A stretch of DNA of 41,129 nt from positions 1 to 41,129 of the forward strand of contig JAUZSH010000027.1 of the NCBI GenBank assembly GCA_030949605.1, read 5' to 3'. Below the pieces are notes generated by a model. The model was not told where the DNA came from and did not search any database. It worked only from the letters and a program-made list of their open reading frames with translations. Origin of the DNA: Ghiorsea sp. GTDB lineage: Bacteria; Pseudomonadota; Zetaproteobacteria; Mariprofundales; Mariprofundaceae. Both the position numbers and the translations under genes were made by a program. This document shows positions 28,793 to 36,591 of the stretch, piece by piece; within the stretch, counting starts at the first letter, position 1, and every line of letters begins with the position of its first letter.

Positions 28793-31432
28793 TTAGCGTT
28801 TTTTACCATGACATTGTTTGTATTTTTTACCCGACCCACAAGGGCAAGGGTCATTACGCCCAATTTTATCACCTTTGCGTTGGTATGTTTCCGTGACTGG
28901 CTGAGGTTCTTTGGCTTGAATATTATACGTGATTCTTTCTGGCTCAGGTTCAGGTTCAGGCTCAGGTTCTTGCACTTCAACTCTGAATAATGATGTAATC
29001 GTTTGAATGCGTACACGCTCCAGCATATGACTGAATAACTTAAATGATTCATGTTTGTACTCTTGAATGGGATTTTTTTGCGCATAACCACGTAAACCAA
29101 CACTTTGACGCAAATGATCCATGGCGAGTAAATGTTCTTTCCATAAATGATCAAGAACTTGTAACAGTAGCCATTGGGCAAAGCTACGCATTTGCTCTTC
29201 ACCTGCAGTTTCCTCTTTAGCTTGCAAGTGGTTGGTTAATGCTGTCACAAGTTTATCATGCATATCTTTTGCATGATTCACATCTTCGGCATCTGCCCAA
29301 GCTTGCACATCCGCCTCAACTGTAAGCTTTTCTACCACCTCTTGTTGCAGGCCTTCAATATCCCAATCGCTAACTGCATCGGGCAAAAATTGTTGCACAA
29401 GTCCGTCTACATAATCCAACATCATATCTTCAATAACTTCTTGAACATCTTCAGATTCTAAAATCTCACGACGCTGTGCATAAATCACTTCACGTTGCTG
29501 ATTCATCACATCATCATATTCGAGCAGTTGTTTACGCATATCAAAATTGCGTCCTTCCACCTTTTTCTGCGAATTGGCAATGGCTTTACTCACCCAAGGG
29601 TGCTCAATCATTTCACCTTTATCAAAGCCTATTTTGGTGAGCATAGCCTGCATCTTTTCGCCACCAAAAATACGCATCAAATCATCTTCCAAAGACAAAT
29701 AGAATCGCGTTGAACCAGGGTCGCCTTGACGGCCTGAACGACCACGAAGCTGATTATCAATACGACGTGATTCATGACGCTCTGTACCAATAATATGTAG
29801 ACCACCCAAAGCCACAACTTCCTCATGTTCCGCTTTGCATTGCGTTTTGATTTCTTCAGCTTTGGCTGCTCTTTCTTCATCATTTAACTTGCTGGGAAGT
29901 TGAGCAATAAGCATATCAGGGTTGCCACCAAGCATAATGTCTGTACCACGACCCGCCATATTGGTTGCAATGGTAATCGCACCCTTACGCCCTGCTTGAG
30001 ATACAATCTCTGCCTCGCGTTCATGGTGTTTGGCATTCAACACTTCATGTTTGATACCTTCTTTTTTCAAAATTTCAGAAAGCTCTTCTGATTTGTCAAT
30101 CGATGTCGTACCAACAAGCACAGGTGCGCCCGAATTGGAAGTACCTACAATATCTTCAATAATGGCATTGAATTTATCTTCTTGATCACGATAAATTAAG
30201 TCACTCAAATCCTTACGTACCATATCCCGATTGGTTGGCACAATAACCACTTCAAGCTTATAGATTTTTGTAAATTCTTCGGCTTCTGTATCCGCTGTCC
30301 CTGTCATACCTGCCAATATGTCATACATACGGAAAAAGTTTTGAAAGGTAATAGATGAAAGCGTTTGGTTTTCGGCTTGAATGGTGACACCCTCTTTAGC
30401 CTCAATAGCTTGATGTTGCCCATCTGAATAGCGGCGACCTGCCATCATACGACCTGTGAACTCATCAATGATCACCACTTCATCATCACGCACGATGTAG
30501 TCTTTCTCACGTGAAAATAAAGTATGCGCTCGCAAGCACTGGGTTGCCGCATGAAGTAAGTTGATGTTTTCGGGGTCGTACAGTGTTCCTTCTTTAAGCT
30601 CGCCTGCTTCACGATAAAGTGTTTCAATATGCTCCACACCTTTATCTGTGTAAGAGACATTTTTATCTTTTTCATCCAGATCATAGTCATCAGCGTCAAG
30701 TTGACGAATCAAAACATCTGTCATGGTGTAGAGTTCGCCCGATTGTTCAGTTGGGCCAGAAATAATTAAAGGGGTACGCGCTTCATCAATGAGAATAGAA
30801 TCGACCTCATCAACAATGGCAAAATTGTAGCCACGTTGCACCAAGTCTTCCACAGAAAATGCCATATTATCACGCAAATAATCAAAACCAAATTCGTTGT
30901 TTGTACCGTAAGTAATATCAGAAGCATAAGCCGCTTTTCTATCTTCGTGCGCCATATTACTCACAATAACGCCTGTCGTTAAGCCCAATGCTGAATAAAG
31001 CTTGCCCATTTGCGCTGCATCACGCGATGCCAAATAATCATTCACTGTCACGACATGTGCGCCTTTTCCTGCCAAAGCATGAAGATACACGGGAAGCGTT
31101 GCTGTTAAGGTTTTACCCTCACCCGTTTTCATTTCAGCAATTTTTCCCTGATGAAGAATGATGCCGCCCAAAATTTGCGAATCAAAATGACGCATACCCA
31201 TCACACGACCAGATGCCTCGCGAACCACTGAAAAGGCTTCAGGTAATAAGGCATCTAAGCTTTCACCTTGTTGAATACGATTGCGAAACTCGTCTGTTTT
31301 GGCTCGCAAGTCTTCATCGCTCAATTTCGCAATATCATCTGCAAAAGTGTTCACTTTTCGCACCAGTGGATACAAACTTTTAAGAATACGTTCATTACGA
31401 TTACCAAAAACTTTGGTTAATAACTTTAACAT
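28793..31432 (-). CDS. secA: Preprotein translocase ATPase SecA
   Basis: The 879-residue protein contains Walker A MKTGEGKTLTATLPVYLHAL, the DEAD-type VDEVDSILIDEARTPLIISGP, the preprotein cross-linking domain, IATNMAGRGTDIMLGGNP, and HESRRIDNQLRGRSGRQGDPGSTRFYLSLEDDLMRIFGG. The helical wing/scaffold follows. The C-terminal tail has an EPEPEPEPEPE linker and ends in the zinc-binding CPCGSGKKYKQCHGKKR, which contacts SecB and phospholipid. It drives export through SecYEG. The start MLKLLTKVFGNRNERILK is the family norm. The gene is complete. Confidence 0.98.
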   Translation of the reverse strand: MLKLLTKVFGNRNERILKSLYPLVRKVNTFADDIAKLSDEDLRAKTDEFRNRIQQGESLDALLPEAFSVVREASGRVMGMRHFDSQILGGIILHQGKIAEMKTGEGKTLTATLPVYLHALAGKGAHVVTVNDYLASRDAAQMGKLYSALGLTTGVIVSNMAHEDRKAAYASDITYGTNNEFGFDYLRDNMAFSVEDLVQRGYNFAIVDEVDSILIDEARTPLIISGPTEQSGELYTMTDVLIRQLDADDYDLDEKDKNVSYTDKGVEHIETLYREAGELKEGTLYDPENINLLHAATQCLRAHTLFSREKDYIVRDDEVVIIDEFTGRMMAGRRYSDGQHQAIEAKEGVTIQAENQTLSSITFQNFFRMYDILAGMTGTADTEAEEFTKIYKLEVVIVPTNRDMVRKDLSDLIYRDQEDKFNAIIEDIVGTSNSGAPVLVGTTSIDKSEELSEILKKEGIKHEVLNAKHHEREAEIVSQAGRKGAITIATNMAGRGTDIMLGGNPDMLIAQLPSKLNDEERAAKAEEIKTQCKAEHEEVVALGGLHIIGTERHESRRIDNQLRGRSGRQGDPGSTRFYLSLEDDLMRIFGGEKMQAMLTKIGFDKGEMIEHPWVSKAIANSQKKVEGRNFDMRKQLLEYDDVMNQQREVIYAQRREILESEDVQEVIEDMMLDYVDGLVQQFLPDAVSDWDIEGLQQEVVEKLTVEADVQAWADAEDVNHAKDMHDKLVTALTNHLQAKEETAGEEQMRSFAQWLLLQVLDHLWKEHLLAMDHLRQSVGLRGYAQKNPIQEYKHESFKLFSHMLERVRIQTITSLFRVEVQEPEPEPEPEPERITYNIQAKEPQPVTETYQRKGDKIGRNDPCPCGSGKKYKQCHGKKR

Positions 31433-31553
31433 GGGGTCCCCTAACGGTGTGTTATAAATTCAGAATACACGCAAGATAGCGTGCCTTAGCAAGAAAATCA
31501 TGTGATTTCTAAATGTATATTTAACCACGACCTTCATCAAAACAAAACACCAC

Positions 31554-32477
31554 CTATTCGCCGCAGATACCCACGATTTCAACGCTATTATCATCTGCGG
31601 TTCGCAGTGTTTTTTCGGATTCCACCACTTCAATCGGCAGCAGTGCGATACCCGTGTACTTTTCATTGTCACCTTTAGCCAAGCTGGTGATTTCACCGAC
31701 TTTAACACTGGTTAAAACGGCACATGGCACTTCGACCACGGCATCCAATTGCACACGGTATAATTTCTTTTTAATACCTGCTCGCCAGTGCATTCGACTG
31801 GTCACTTCCTGCCCCACATAACAGCCCTTATCAAAATCAACACCATCTCGTTCGATTAAGTTGGCATTTAAAGGGTGAAGTTTGGTTGTCCAGTCTATGC
31901 CCAATGATGGCGTTCCCCGCAGAATACGCCCGCGCTCCATTTCACTTTCATCAACATTGCTTGGGATAGATAAATGTTCTGCCATAATCCACACACCATG
32001 ACTTGATAGATCAGGCATACGCAACACTGATACATGGTCATCATGCGTCGAAGCAAGTTGATGCTTTTCAGGTTTGGGCAAGCCCTGTTTCACCAGCCAG
32101 TCATCCACATTATCATCTTGAACACTCAAAATTTTCCAAGATGAAACCTTACCTATTCGCAATTCGTAACCCATGGAAAACATACGCAGCCGCTCCACTA
32201 AGGCTAATGCCGTAGCTTGAGGGCATAAAAACATAACTTCAGCCCAATCAGCCTTGCTTTGTGTTTGCAAAAGGTAGAAATCTGTTACCGCTTTACCCTG
32301 AGGTGCGAGAATGGCGGCATATATCGCCTGCCGTAAAGATAGCTTTTGAATATCCTGGGTAATTTGACCTTGCAAGTATGTTAAAATATTTTTACCTGAT
32401 GCTTTTACAATGTGAAAGGTGGTTCGTTGTGATATTTTCATAGCCGAAAAACTAACACTTTTCATGCCATATTCCAC
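31554..32477 (-). CDS. ygfZ: YgfZ/GcvT-like folate-binding Fe-S cluster assembly factor
   Basis: The 307-residue protein carries the diagnostic KGCYVGQEVTSRMHWRAGIKKKL motif (KGCYxGQE with the reactive cysteine). Its N-terminal region GKNILTYLQGQITQDIQKLSLRQAIYAAILAPQGKAVTDFYLL is typical of YgfZ. YgfZ helps build or repair some [4Fe-4S] proteins using tetrahydrofolate. Start choice is uncertain: the ATG at 32477 and internal methionines at residues 5 and 13 are all possible, and no strong ribosome site decides. It is read toward secA, with about 120 bases between them. About 70 bases upstream of the start lie two DnaA boxes. Confidence 0.88.
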   Translation of the reverse strand: MEYGMKSVSFSAMKISQRTTFHIVKASGKNILTYLQGQITQDIQKLSLRQAIYAAILAPQGKAVTDFYLLQTQSKADWAEVMFLCPQATALALVERLRMFSMGYELRIGKVSSWKILSVQDDNVDDWLVKQGLPKPEKHQLASTHDDHVSVLRMPDLSSHGVWIMAEHLSIPSNVDESEMERGRILRGTPSLGIDWTTKLHPLNANLIERDGVDFDKGCYVGQEVTSRMHWRAGIKKKLYRVQLDAVVEVPCAVLTSVKVGEITSLAKGDNEKYTGIALLPIEVVESEKTLRTADDNSVEIVGICGE

Positions 32478-32545
32478 ATCAATGTCGTAGCAAACCCTAG
32501 AAAATGAAAGGTTCTTTCATCTTATCATAAGTTGTTCGCATTTTC

Positions 32546-32566
32546 TGTGGATAACTTTGTGGATAA
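32546..32566. promoter_or_regulatory. Two tandem perfect DnaA boxes next to an AT-rich stretch
   Basis: TGTGGATAA occurs at 32546-32554 and again at 32558-32566, with CTT between. Each is the complement of the consensus TTATCCACA. Directly to the right (about 32575-32740) the DNA is very AT-rich, with TAATAT, AATAATAA and ATAATAATAATTC runs. The arrangement could be a replication origin core or a DnaA-controlled promoter. No dnaA, rpmH or gidA gene is nearby, so an origin is only a possibility. Confidence 0.55.
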
Positions 32567-32981
32567 CAAGGCAAACCTCTTGTATTTTATTCATTATTGA
32601 GCCTACTAGGCTTTTTGATTAAAAAATAGGCATTTATATTAATATCAATAATAACACATACTTATAATAATAATTCATCCAACAAAGAAAGAAGGTGTCT
32701 GCTTTAAGATAATATTGTGACATAAGTTGATAAAAGTTCATAAGTTACGCTGTCAAGCGTAAATATGACTTGTTTTTTGTGCAATAACACACTTGTGTAG
32801 TCATTATGCTGCTTGAAATCAACATAAGTTTAATCGTTACAGATAGTTACCCAAAAGTGATGGTTCCTGAATTCAAGTGATAAGTGCAATTTCCACTATC
32901 GATTTTATGTGAACGCCTGTATTTTCCTCAAATACTTCGTATGGAGTTTTGAACGCCAAACACTTTTTGAGTCGGTTATTA

Positions 32982-33248
32982 ACTGATGTTACGCAGTCGG
33001 GCTAAAATTCGTCATTTCCACGCAAGAACACAGGAACGAGAAAACATATGGCAGAAAGTCATGATTGAGGAAGTGCGACTTCAGTCGCGCATGCATGATG
33101 ATGCTTCTCATGCGGGGCTAAAGCCCCACTTCCTATATTTAGATCGCAGTATTACCGTTCATTTTTAACGAATAAAGGTAATACTGCAGTTTACGCGCTA
33201 CAAATGAGAATGGAGTCATTCTTTCTCAACAAAGTGCGTAACATCAGT
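32982..33248. mobile_element. 267-bp miniature element inside the IS30 relic
   Basis: The ends are ACTGATGTTACGCA and its exact complement TGCGTAACATCAGT, flanked by the 5-base duplication TATTA (32977-32981 and 33249-33253). Removing it rejoins the IS30 transposase fragment in frame. Inside are two REP-like palindromes facing each other (33069-33093 and 33109-33133) and an 11-base hairpin (GCAGTATTACC at 33146-33156, GGTAATACTGC at 33177-33187). It has no gene. The parent transposase is not in the window. Confidence 0.88.
33069..33133. repeat. REP-like inverted pair within the 267-bp element
   Basis: A unit reading GGAAGTGCGACTTCAGTCGC (33069-33088, continuing GCATG) faces its inverse relative ending GGGGCTAAAGCCCCACTTCC at 33133. 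Each unit has an internal palindrome (GCGACTTCAGTCGC; GGGGCTAAAGCCCC). The layout resembles bacterial interspersed mosaic elements spread by RAYT transposases. No RAYT gene is in the window. Confidence 0.7.
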
Positions 33249-33324
33249 TATTAAGCAATGTATTCTCTAAAACTGGCGAAGGTATTGTATTGTCAAAAAG
33301 TATGACGTAAGCGTTGCGTATAGG

Positions 33325-33440
33325 TTGGAAGTGAGGCTTTAGCCTCGCCTCTCTAAAATCAAGTGCGAGAGTTTGACCTCGTTTCTGCCAAAAACCTTGC
33401 ACCTGCTCAAATGAAGGCGAGGCTAAAGCCTCACTTCCAA
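33325..33440. repeat. REP-like 26-base inverted repeat pair
   Basis: A 26-base sequence with core GTGAGGCTTTAGCCTCGC (33325-33350) is repeated as its perfect complement at 33415-33440, with 64 bases between. Each arm carries its own palindrome (GAGGCTTTAGCCTC). It belongs to the same consensus as the pair inside the 267-bp element. The bases between the arms include a weaker third version (GTGCGAGAGTTTGACCTCG). Confidence 0.8.
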
Positions 33441-33543
33441 GAGCTGAAAATAGTATAAAACGCTATGTTTCTCTGTACTTTTTGTGAACCAATAAGAATA
33501 TCACGCATATATTGTACTTTTTGAGGAGACCCTATTTAAATGT

Positions 33544-33704
33544 GAGCCACTTGCAAAACTCTGGGTGGATGAGTGGCAATCCCACTTTGAGTGCGTTTTT
33601 AGGCTGAAATGAGGGGCATGGTGGTTCCATACACCGAAATTCCAGCCTAAAAATGCGCTGGAGTAGGGAAGTCAATCGCCGCTCATGAGTTTTGCAAGTG
33701 GCTC
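33544..33704 (-). mobile_element. 161-bp miniature element, copy 4 (inverted)
   Basis: This is the fourth copy of the 161-bp family, with perfect 18-base ends, in the same orientation as copy 3. It is flanked by the 4-base duplication ATGT (33540-33543 and 33705-33708). It lies downstream of iscS, where iscU would usually be found. The 83 bases up to the iscS stop (33705-33787) hold nothing recognisable. Confidence 0.93.
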
Positions 33705-33787
33705 ATGTGTGTAATGTTTTCCCATGCTGGCAATTTAACCTCAATCGCTGTTGCACTTATACTTTGAGTCCGCTGTTATACTTATGA

Positions 33788-34933
33788 CTAACCTCTACCG
33801 CTCATTCGGCGAAGTCGGTCTTGTACTTTCAACAAAGCCTTAATTAGCGCATCCGCTACCACCTCACCATCTTCTTCGCCAAAGCTTACCCGCAAACTAC
33901 TTCGTGCTTGTACATCAGGCGCACCCATAGCAAGAAGCACATGTGATGGCTCACGCTTACCTGAAGAACATGCTGAACCTGAGGCCACTGCAAAGCCCAT
34001 CAAATCCATTTGCATCAACAAAGTTTCACCTTCCAAGCCTGGGATGCAAAACATACTGGTATTCGCTGTGCGCTCATGGCTTTGCCCAAAAATACGTACG
34101 CGTGGTATTGCCTGTTGCAACTGGCGTTCAAAATAATCACGCAAGCCAGATGCTTGACTGTAATCCAACTTACCCAACGCCGCTGAAAAACCAACCGCTC
34201 CCGCTACATTTTCGGTTCCCGACCTGCGCCCACGCTCTTGCCCGCCACCAACCATCAATGATTCAAGCTTTAAGCCACGCTTCATCACCAATATGCCAAC
34301 ACCGCGTGGCCCACCAATCTTATGCGCTGAAAAACTGACAAAATCAGCATCCAAGTCGCTCAGATTGACTTCAAATTTACCCAAAGCTTGCACAGCATCC
34401 ACCAGCAACGGGATACCTTTATCCTTACATAATTCACTAACTTCAAACACGGGCTGCACCACCCCTGTTTCATTGTTTGCCCACATCAAACAGGCAAGCC
34501 TAGTGTCTTCTTGGCAGGCATCCATAAAAGTTTGCACATCAATTTTTCCATCTTGATCAGGCTTGACCAAAGAATATGTCCATGATGGATAACGCATGGA
34601 CCATTGCTCAACGGCTTGCAACACTGCTGGATGCTCAATGGCGGACAAAACAATATGCCCCGATGCTGAACCTGCGATCATGCCTTGAATGACCATATTG
34701 TTGGATTCTGTACCGCCTGATGTCAACACCACGCTTCCTGATTCAACTTTAAAATAATCCGCCAATGTTTCCCGCGCATCATCAAGTTTGCGCCGGGCAT
34801 TACGCCCAGCCCAATGAAGGCTAGAAGGATTGCCAAATGCAGTATCCACCACATCTTGCATGGCTATCGTCACGTTGGGCAATTGCGGGCATGTTGCATT
34901 GTAATCTAAATAATATGGTTTCATGCGGAGCAA
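33788..34933 (-). CDS. iscS: Cysteine desulfurase (IscS/NifS family)
   Basis: The 381-residue PLP enzyme has YLDYNATCPQLP at the N-terminus and TSGGTESNNMVIQG. The PLP lysine is in FVSFSAHKIGGPRGVGILV, and the mobile catalytic cysteine loop is SGSACSSGKREPSHVLLAMG. It takes sulfur from cysteine for Fe-S clusters and other sulfur transfers. It follows iscR by 7 bases and is on the same strand, so it is expected to be under IscR control. Sequence details are closer to the shorter NifS/IscS types than to the 404-residue E. coli IscS, so a NifS-like label is also possible. No iscU, iscA, hscBA or fdx follows. Confidence 0.88.
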   Translation of the reverse strand: MLRMKPYYLDYNATCPQLPNVTIAMQDVVDTAFGNPSSLHWAGRNARRKLDDARETLADYFKVESGSVVLTSGGTESNNMVIQGMIAGSASGHIVLSAIEHPAVLQAVEQWSMRYPSWTYSLVKPDQDGKIDVQTFMDACQEDTRLACLMWANNETGVVQPVFEVSELCKDKGIPLLVDAVQALGKFEVNLSDLDADFVSFSAHKIGGPRGVGILVMKRGLKLESLMVGGGQERGRRSGTENVAGAVGFSAALGKLDYSQASGLRDYFERQLQQAIPRVRIFGQSHERTANTSMFCIPGLEGETLLMQMDLMGFAVASGSACSSGKREPSHVLLAMGAPDVQARSSLRVSFGEEDGEVVADALIKALLKVQDRLRRMSGRG

Positions 34934-34940
34934 GCTAATA

Positions 34941-35387
34941 CTAGGTTAATGATTTTTCGACTGCTTTTAAGGTATCTATGTATTTTTTATCATCACATAC
35001 ATCTTGAATCGTGACAGTTTCAAGGAAAAAACGAATGTGCTGACCCAATGCTGTCCATAGGTTATGGGTTTCGCAGCGGCTGCCACGATGGCATCCAACA
35101 TCCTCGGTCTTGCAAAGCGTGGTCTGAACTTCCTCATTCACTGCACGCATAATCAATGAAATGGTAATCTCATTGGGGTCTTTTGCCAGCCTATACCCGC
35201 CGCCTGGTCCGCGTACAGATGTAACGAGGTCATTTTCCCTTAATTTACGAAATAATTGTTCCAAATAAGATAATGAAATAAACTGGCGCTCTGAAATAGA
35301 TGCCAATGTAATTGGACCTTGCGCTTGATGCTTGGCCAAATCTACCATGGCAGACACGGCATAACGCCCACGACTTGTTAACTGCAT
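34941..35387 (-). CDS. iscR: Rrf2-family Fe-S-responsive regulator IscR
   Basis: The 148-residue protein has the Rrf2 winged helix (MQLTSRGRYAVSAMVDLAKH, RQFISLSYLEQLFRKLRENDLVTSVRGPGGGYRLAKDP). Its three-cysteine cluster-binding region is LCKTEDVGCHRGSRCETHNLW (about C92, C98 and C104, with the following His as likely fourth ligand). These are the IscR features that bind a [2Fe-2S] cluster and repress isc genes when clusters are plentiful. AAAGGAG precedes the start. A perfect IscR-type palindrome lies 47 bases upstream of the start, supporting self-regulation. Confidence 0.93.
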   Translation of the reverse strand: MQLTSRGRYAVSAMVDLAKHQAQGPITLASISERQFISLSYLEQLFRKLRENDLVTSVRGPGGGYRLAKDPNEITISLIMRAVNEEVQTTLCKTEDVGCHRGSRCETHNLWTALGQHIRFFLETVTIQDVCDDKKYIDTLKAVEKSLT

Positions 35388-35433
35388 AATCTACTCCTTT
35401 ACCCTTAAAAACTTCAAACTTTGTCGCATTTTG

Positions 35434-35462
35434 CTATACTTGACTAAAGTAGTCAAGTATAG
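35434..35462. promoter_or_regulatory. IscR-type (type 1) operator, perfect palindrome
   Basis: CTATACTTGACTA and TAGTCAAGTATAG are perfect 13-base arms around AAG. This fits the type 1 IscR site pattern (ATAxTTGACTxxxxTAGTCAAxTAT). It lies between the divergent iscR and alr, 47 bases from the iscR start and 46 from the alr start, so it could affect both promoters. Confidence 0.88.
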
Positions 35463-35508
35463 CCAACTTCCCTTTGACCTATGCCTTATCAAGCGTAAGG
35501 TTATCGCC

Positions 35509-36591
35509 ATGCGACCTGCTACATTAACCATCAATCTCACCCACTTGGCTAATAACTACCACCTGTTACAACAGCAAGCAGGTAATGCCGAAATCATGGC
35601 GGTGGTCAAGGCTAATGCCTATGGACATGGCTTGCTTTCCATTGCCAAGGCTTTGTATCAAGTCGGCTGCCGAAGCTTTGCAGTCACCGATACGCGCGAA
35701 GGCACTGCACTGCGTTTAGGTTTAACATCGGATGCACATATCACCCTGCTTTCAGGTATTTTTAATATAGACGATGCCCAACAATGTGTCGAACATCAAC
35801 TCACCCCTGTCTGCATTCAATATACCCAACTTAACATGTTACAAGAAGCAGGGTTTCAAGGCTCTATTTGGCTAAAAGTGGACACTGGTATGCGCCGGTT
35901 AGGTGTCAATAACATCGCCGAGTTAACGCATAGTGTGTCACAATCACCTTTTCAACTTGCAGGCATCATGTCTCATCTCGCTTGCGCCGACACACCACCA
36001 CATCCACTTAATCAAACCCAGTTTGCTCGCTTCCAGCAAATCCAAAGCAGCACTCATGCCCCCGCTTACAGCTTACTCAACAGTGCAGGTTTAATTGCTT
36101 TTCCTCAATATACTTATGATATAGTGCGCCTTGGACTTGCTTTGTATGGCATTGAACCCATTTCAACGCAACCCTTAGGCTTAAAGCCTGTTGCCGAACT
36201 GAGCAGTCAAATCATACAAATTCAGAAGGTTAAACAAGGTGAATCTGTATCATATGGTGCATCGTGGATGGCTCCCCATGATATGAACATTGCTGTGGTT
36301 GCACTGGGTTATGCCGATGGTTTACCAAGGTTATTATCCAACAAAGGAAAAGCATGTGTGAATGGTCATCTGTTGTCCATTGTTGGGCGCGTATGCATGG
36401 ATTATTGTATGTTAGCTGTGGAAAATGATGCGGTGGTAGAGGGTGATAAAGTTGTATTCTTTGGCGAGGAAAGCAACCAACCGTCTGCCAACCATATCGC
36501 CGCACAATGCCAAACCATTGCCTATGAAGTATTGACCAACTTGGACAGACGGCTCAATCGCATTTATATTGGAGAGAATCATGACGAATAA
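35509..36591 (+). CDS. alr: Alanine racemase
   Basis: The protein of about 360 residues has the PLP-binding motif [12 protein letters not shown] (Lys about residue 34), [14 protein letters not shown]-like substrate-channel sequence ([14 protein letters not shown]), and the second catalytic Tyr in [21 protein letters not shown], typical of the C-terminal domain, is also present. It makes D-alanine for peptidoglycan. I start at 35509 ([17 protein letters not shown]) because the family begins there with RPxxAxIDLxALxxN; the open frame runs upstream to 35431 across the IscR operator, which is not likely coding. The last 11 bases overlap the acs start. Confidence 0.94.
   Translation: MRPATLTINLTHLANNYHLLQQQAGNAEIMAVVKANAYGHGLLSIAKALYQVGCRSFAVTDTREGTALRLGLTSDAHITLLSGIFNIDDAQQCVEHQLTPVCIQYTQLNMLQEAGFQGSIWLKVDTGMRRLGVNNIAELTHSVSQSPFQLAGIMSHLACADTPPHPLNQTQFARFQQIQSSTHAPAYSLLNSAGLIAFPQYTYDIVRLGLALYGIEPISTQPLGLKPVAELSSQIIQIQKVKQGESVSYGASWMAPHDMNIAVVALGYADGLPRLLSNKGKACVNGHLLSIVGRVCMDYCMLAVENDAVVEGDKVVFFGEESNQPSANHIAAQCQTIAYEVLTNLDRRLNRIYIGENHDE

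Larger units (their letters stand above)
32873..33273 (-). pseudogene. IS30-family transposase relic (C-terminal fragment)
   Basis: On the minus strand, once the 267-bp element and one TATTA copy are removed, the sequence reads LENTLLNNRLKKCLAFKTPYEVFEENTG, then VHIKSIVEIALIT and a stop at 32873-32875. LNNRLKKCLAFKTPYEVF matches the conserved end of IS30-family transposases (LNNRPRKCLGxxTPxEVF). The N-terminal part is gone: at 33273-33287 the relic runs into a sequence like the end of the IS4-like element. No catalytic region remains. This is a fossil, now used as an insertion target. Confidence 0.7.

Noticed and set aside
28771-29202. 143-residue frame overlapping the 3' end of secA on the same strand
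   Set aside because: It lies in another frame of the conserved SecA C-terminus and has no recognisable protein character.
35431-35508. N-terminal extension of alanine racemase
   Set aside because: The in-frame extension crosses the IscR palindrome and has no family counterpart; the RPATLTINL start fits the family.
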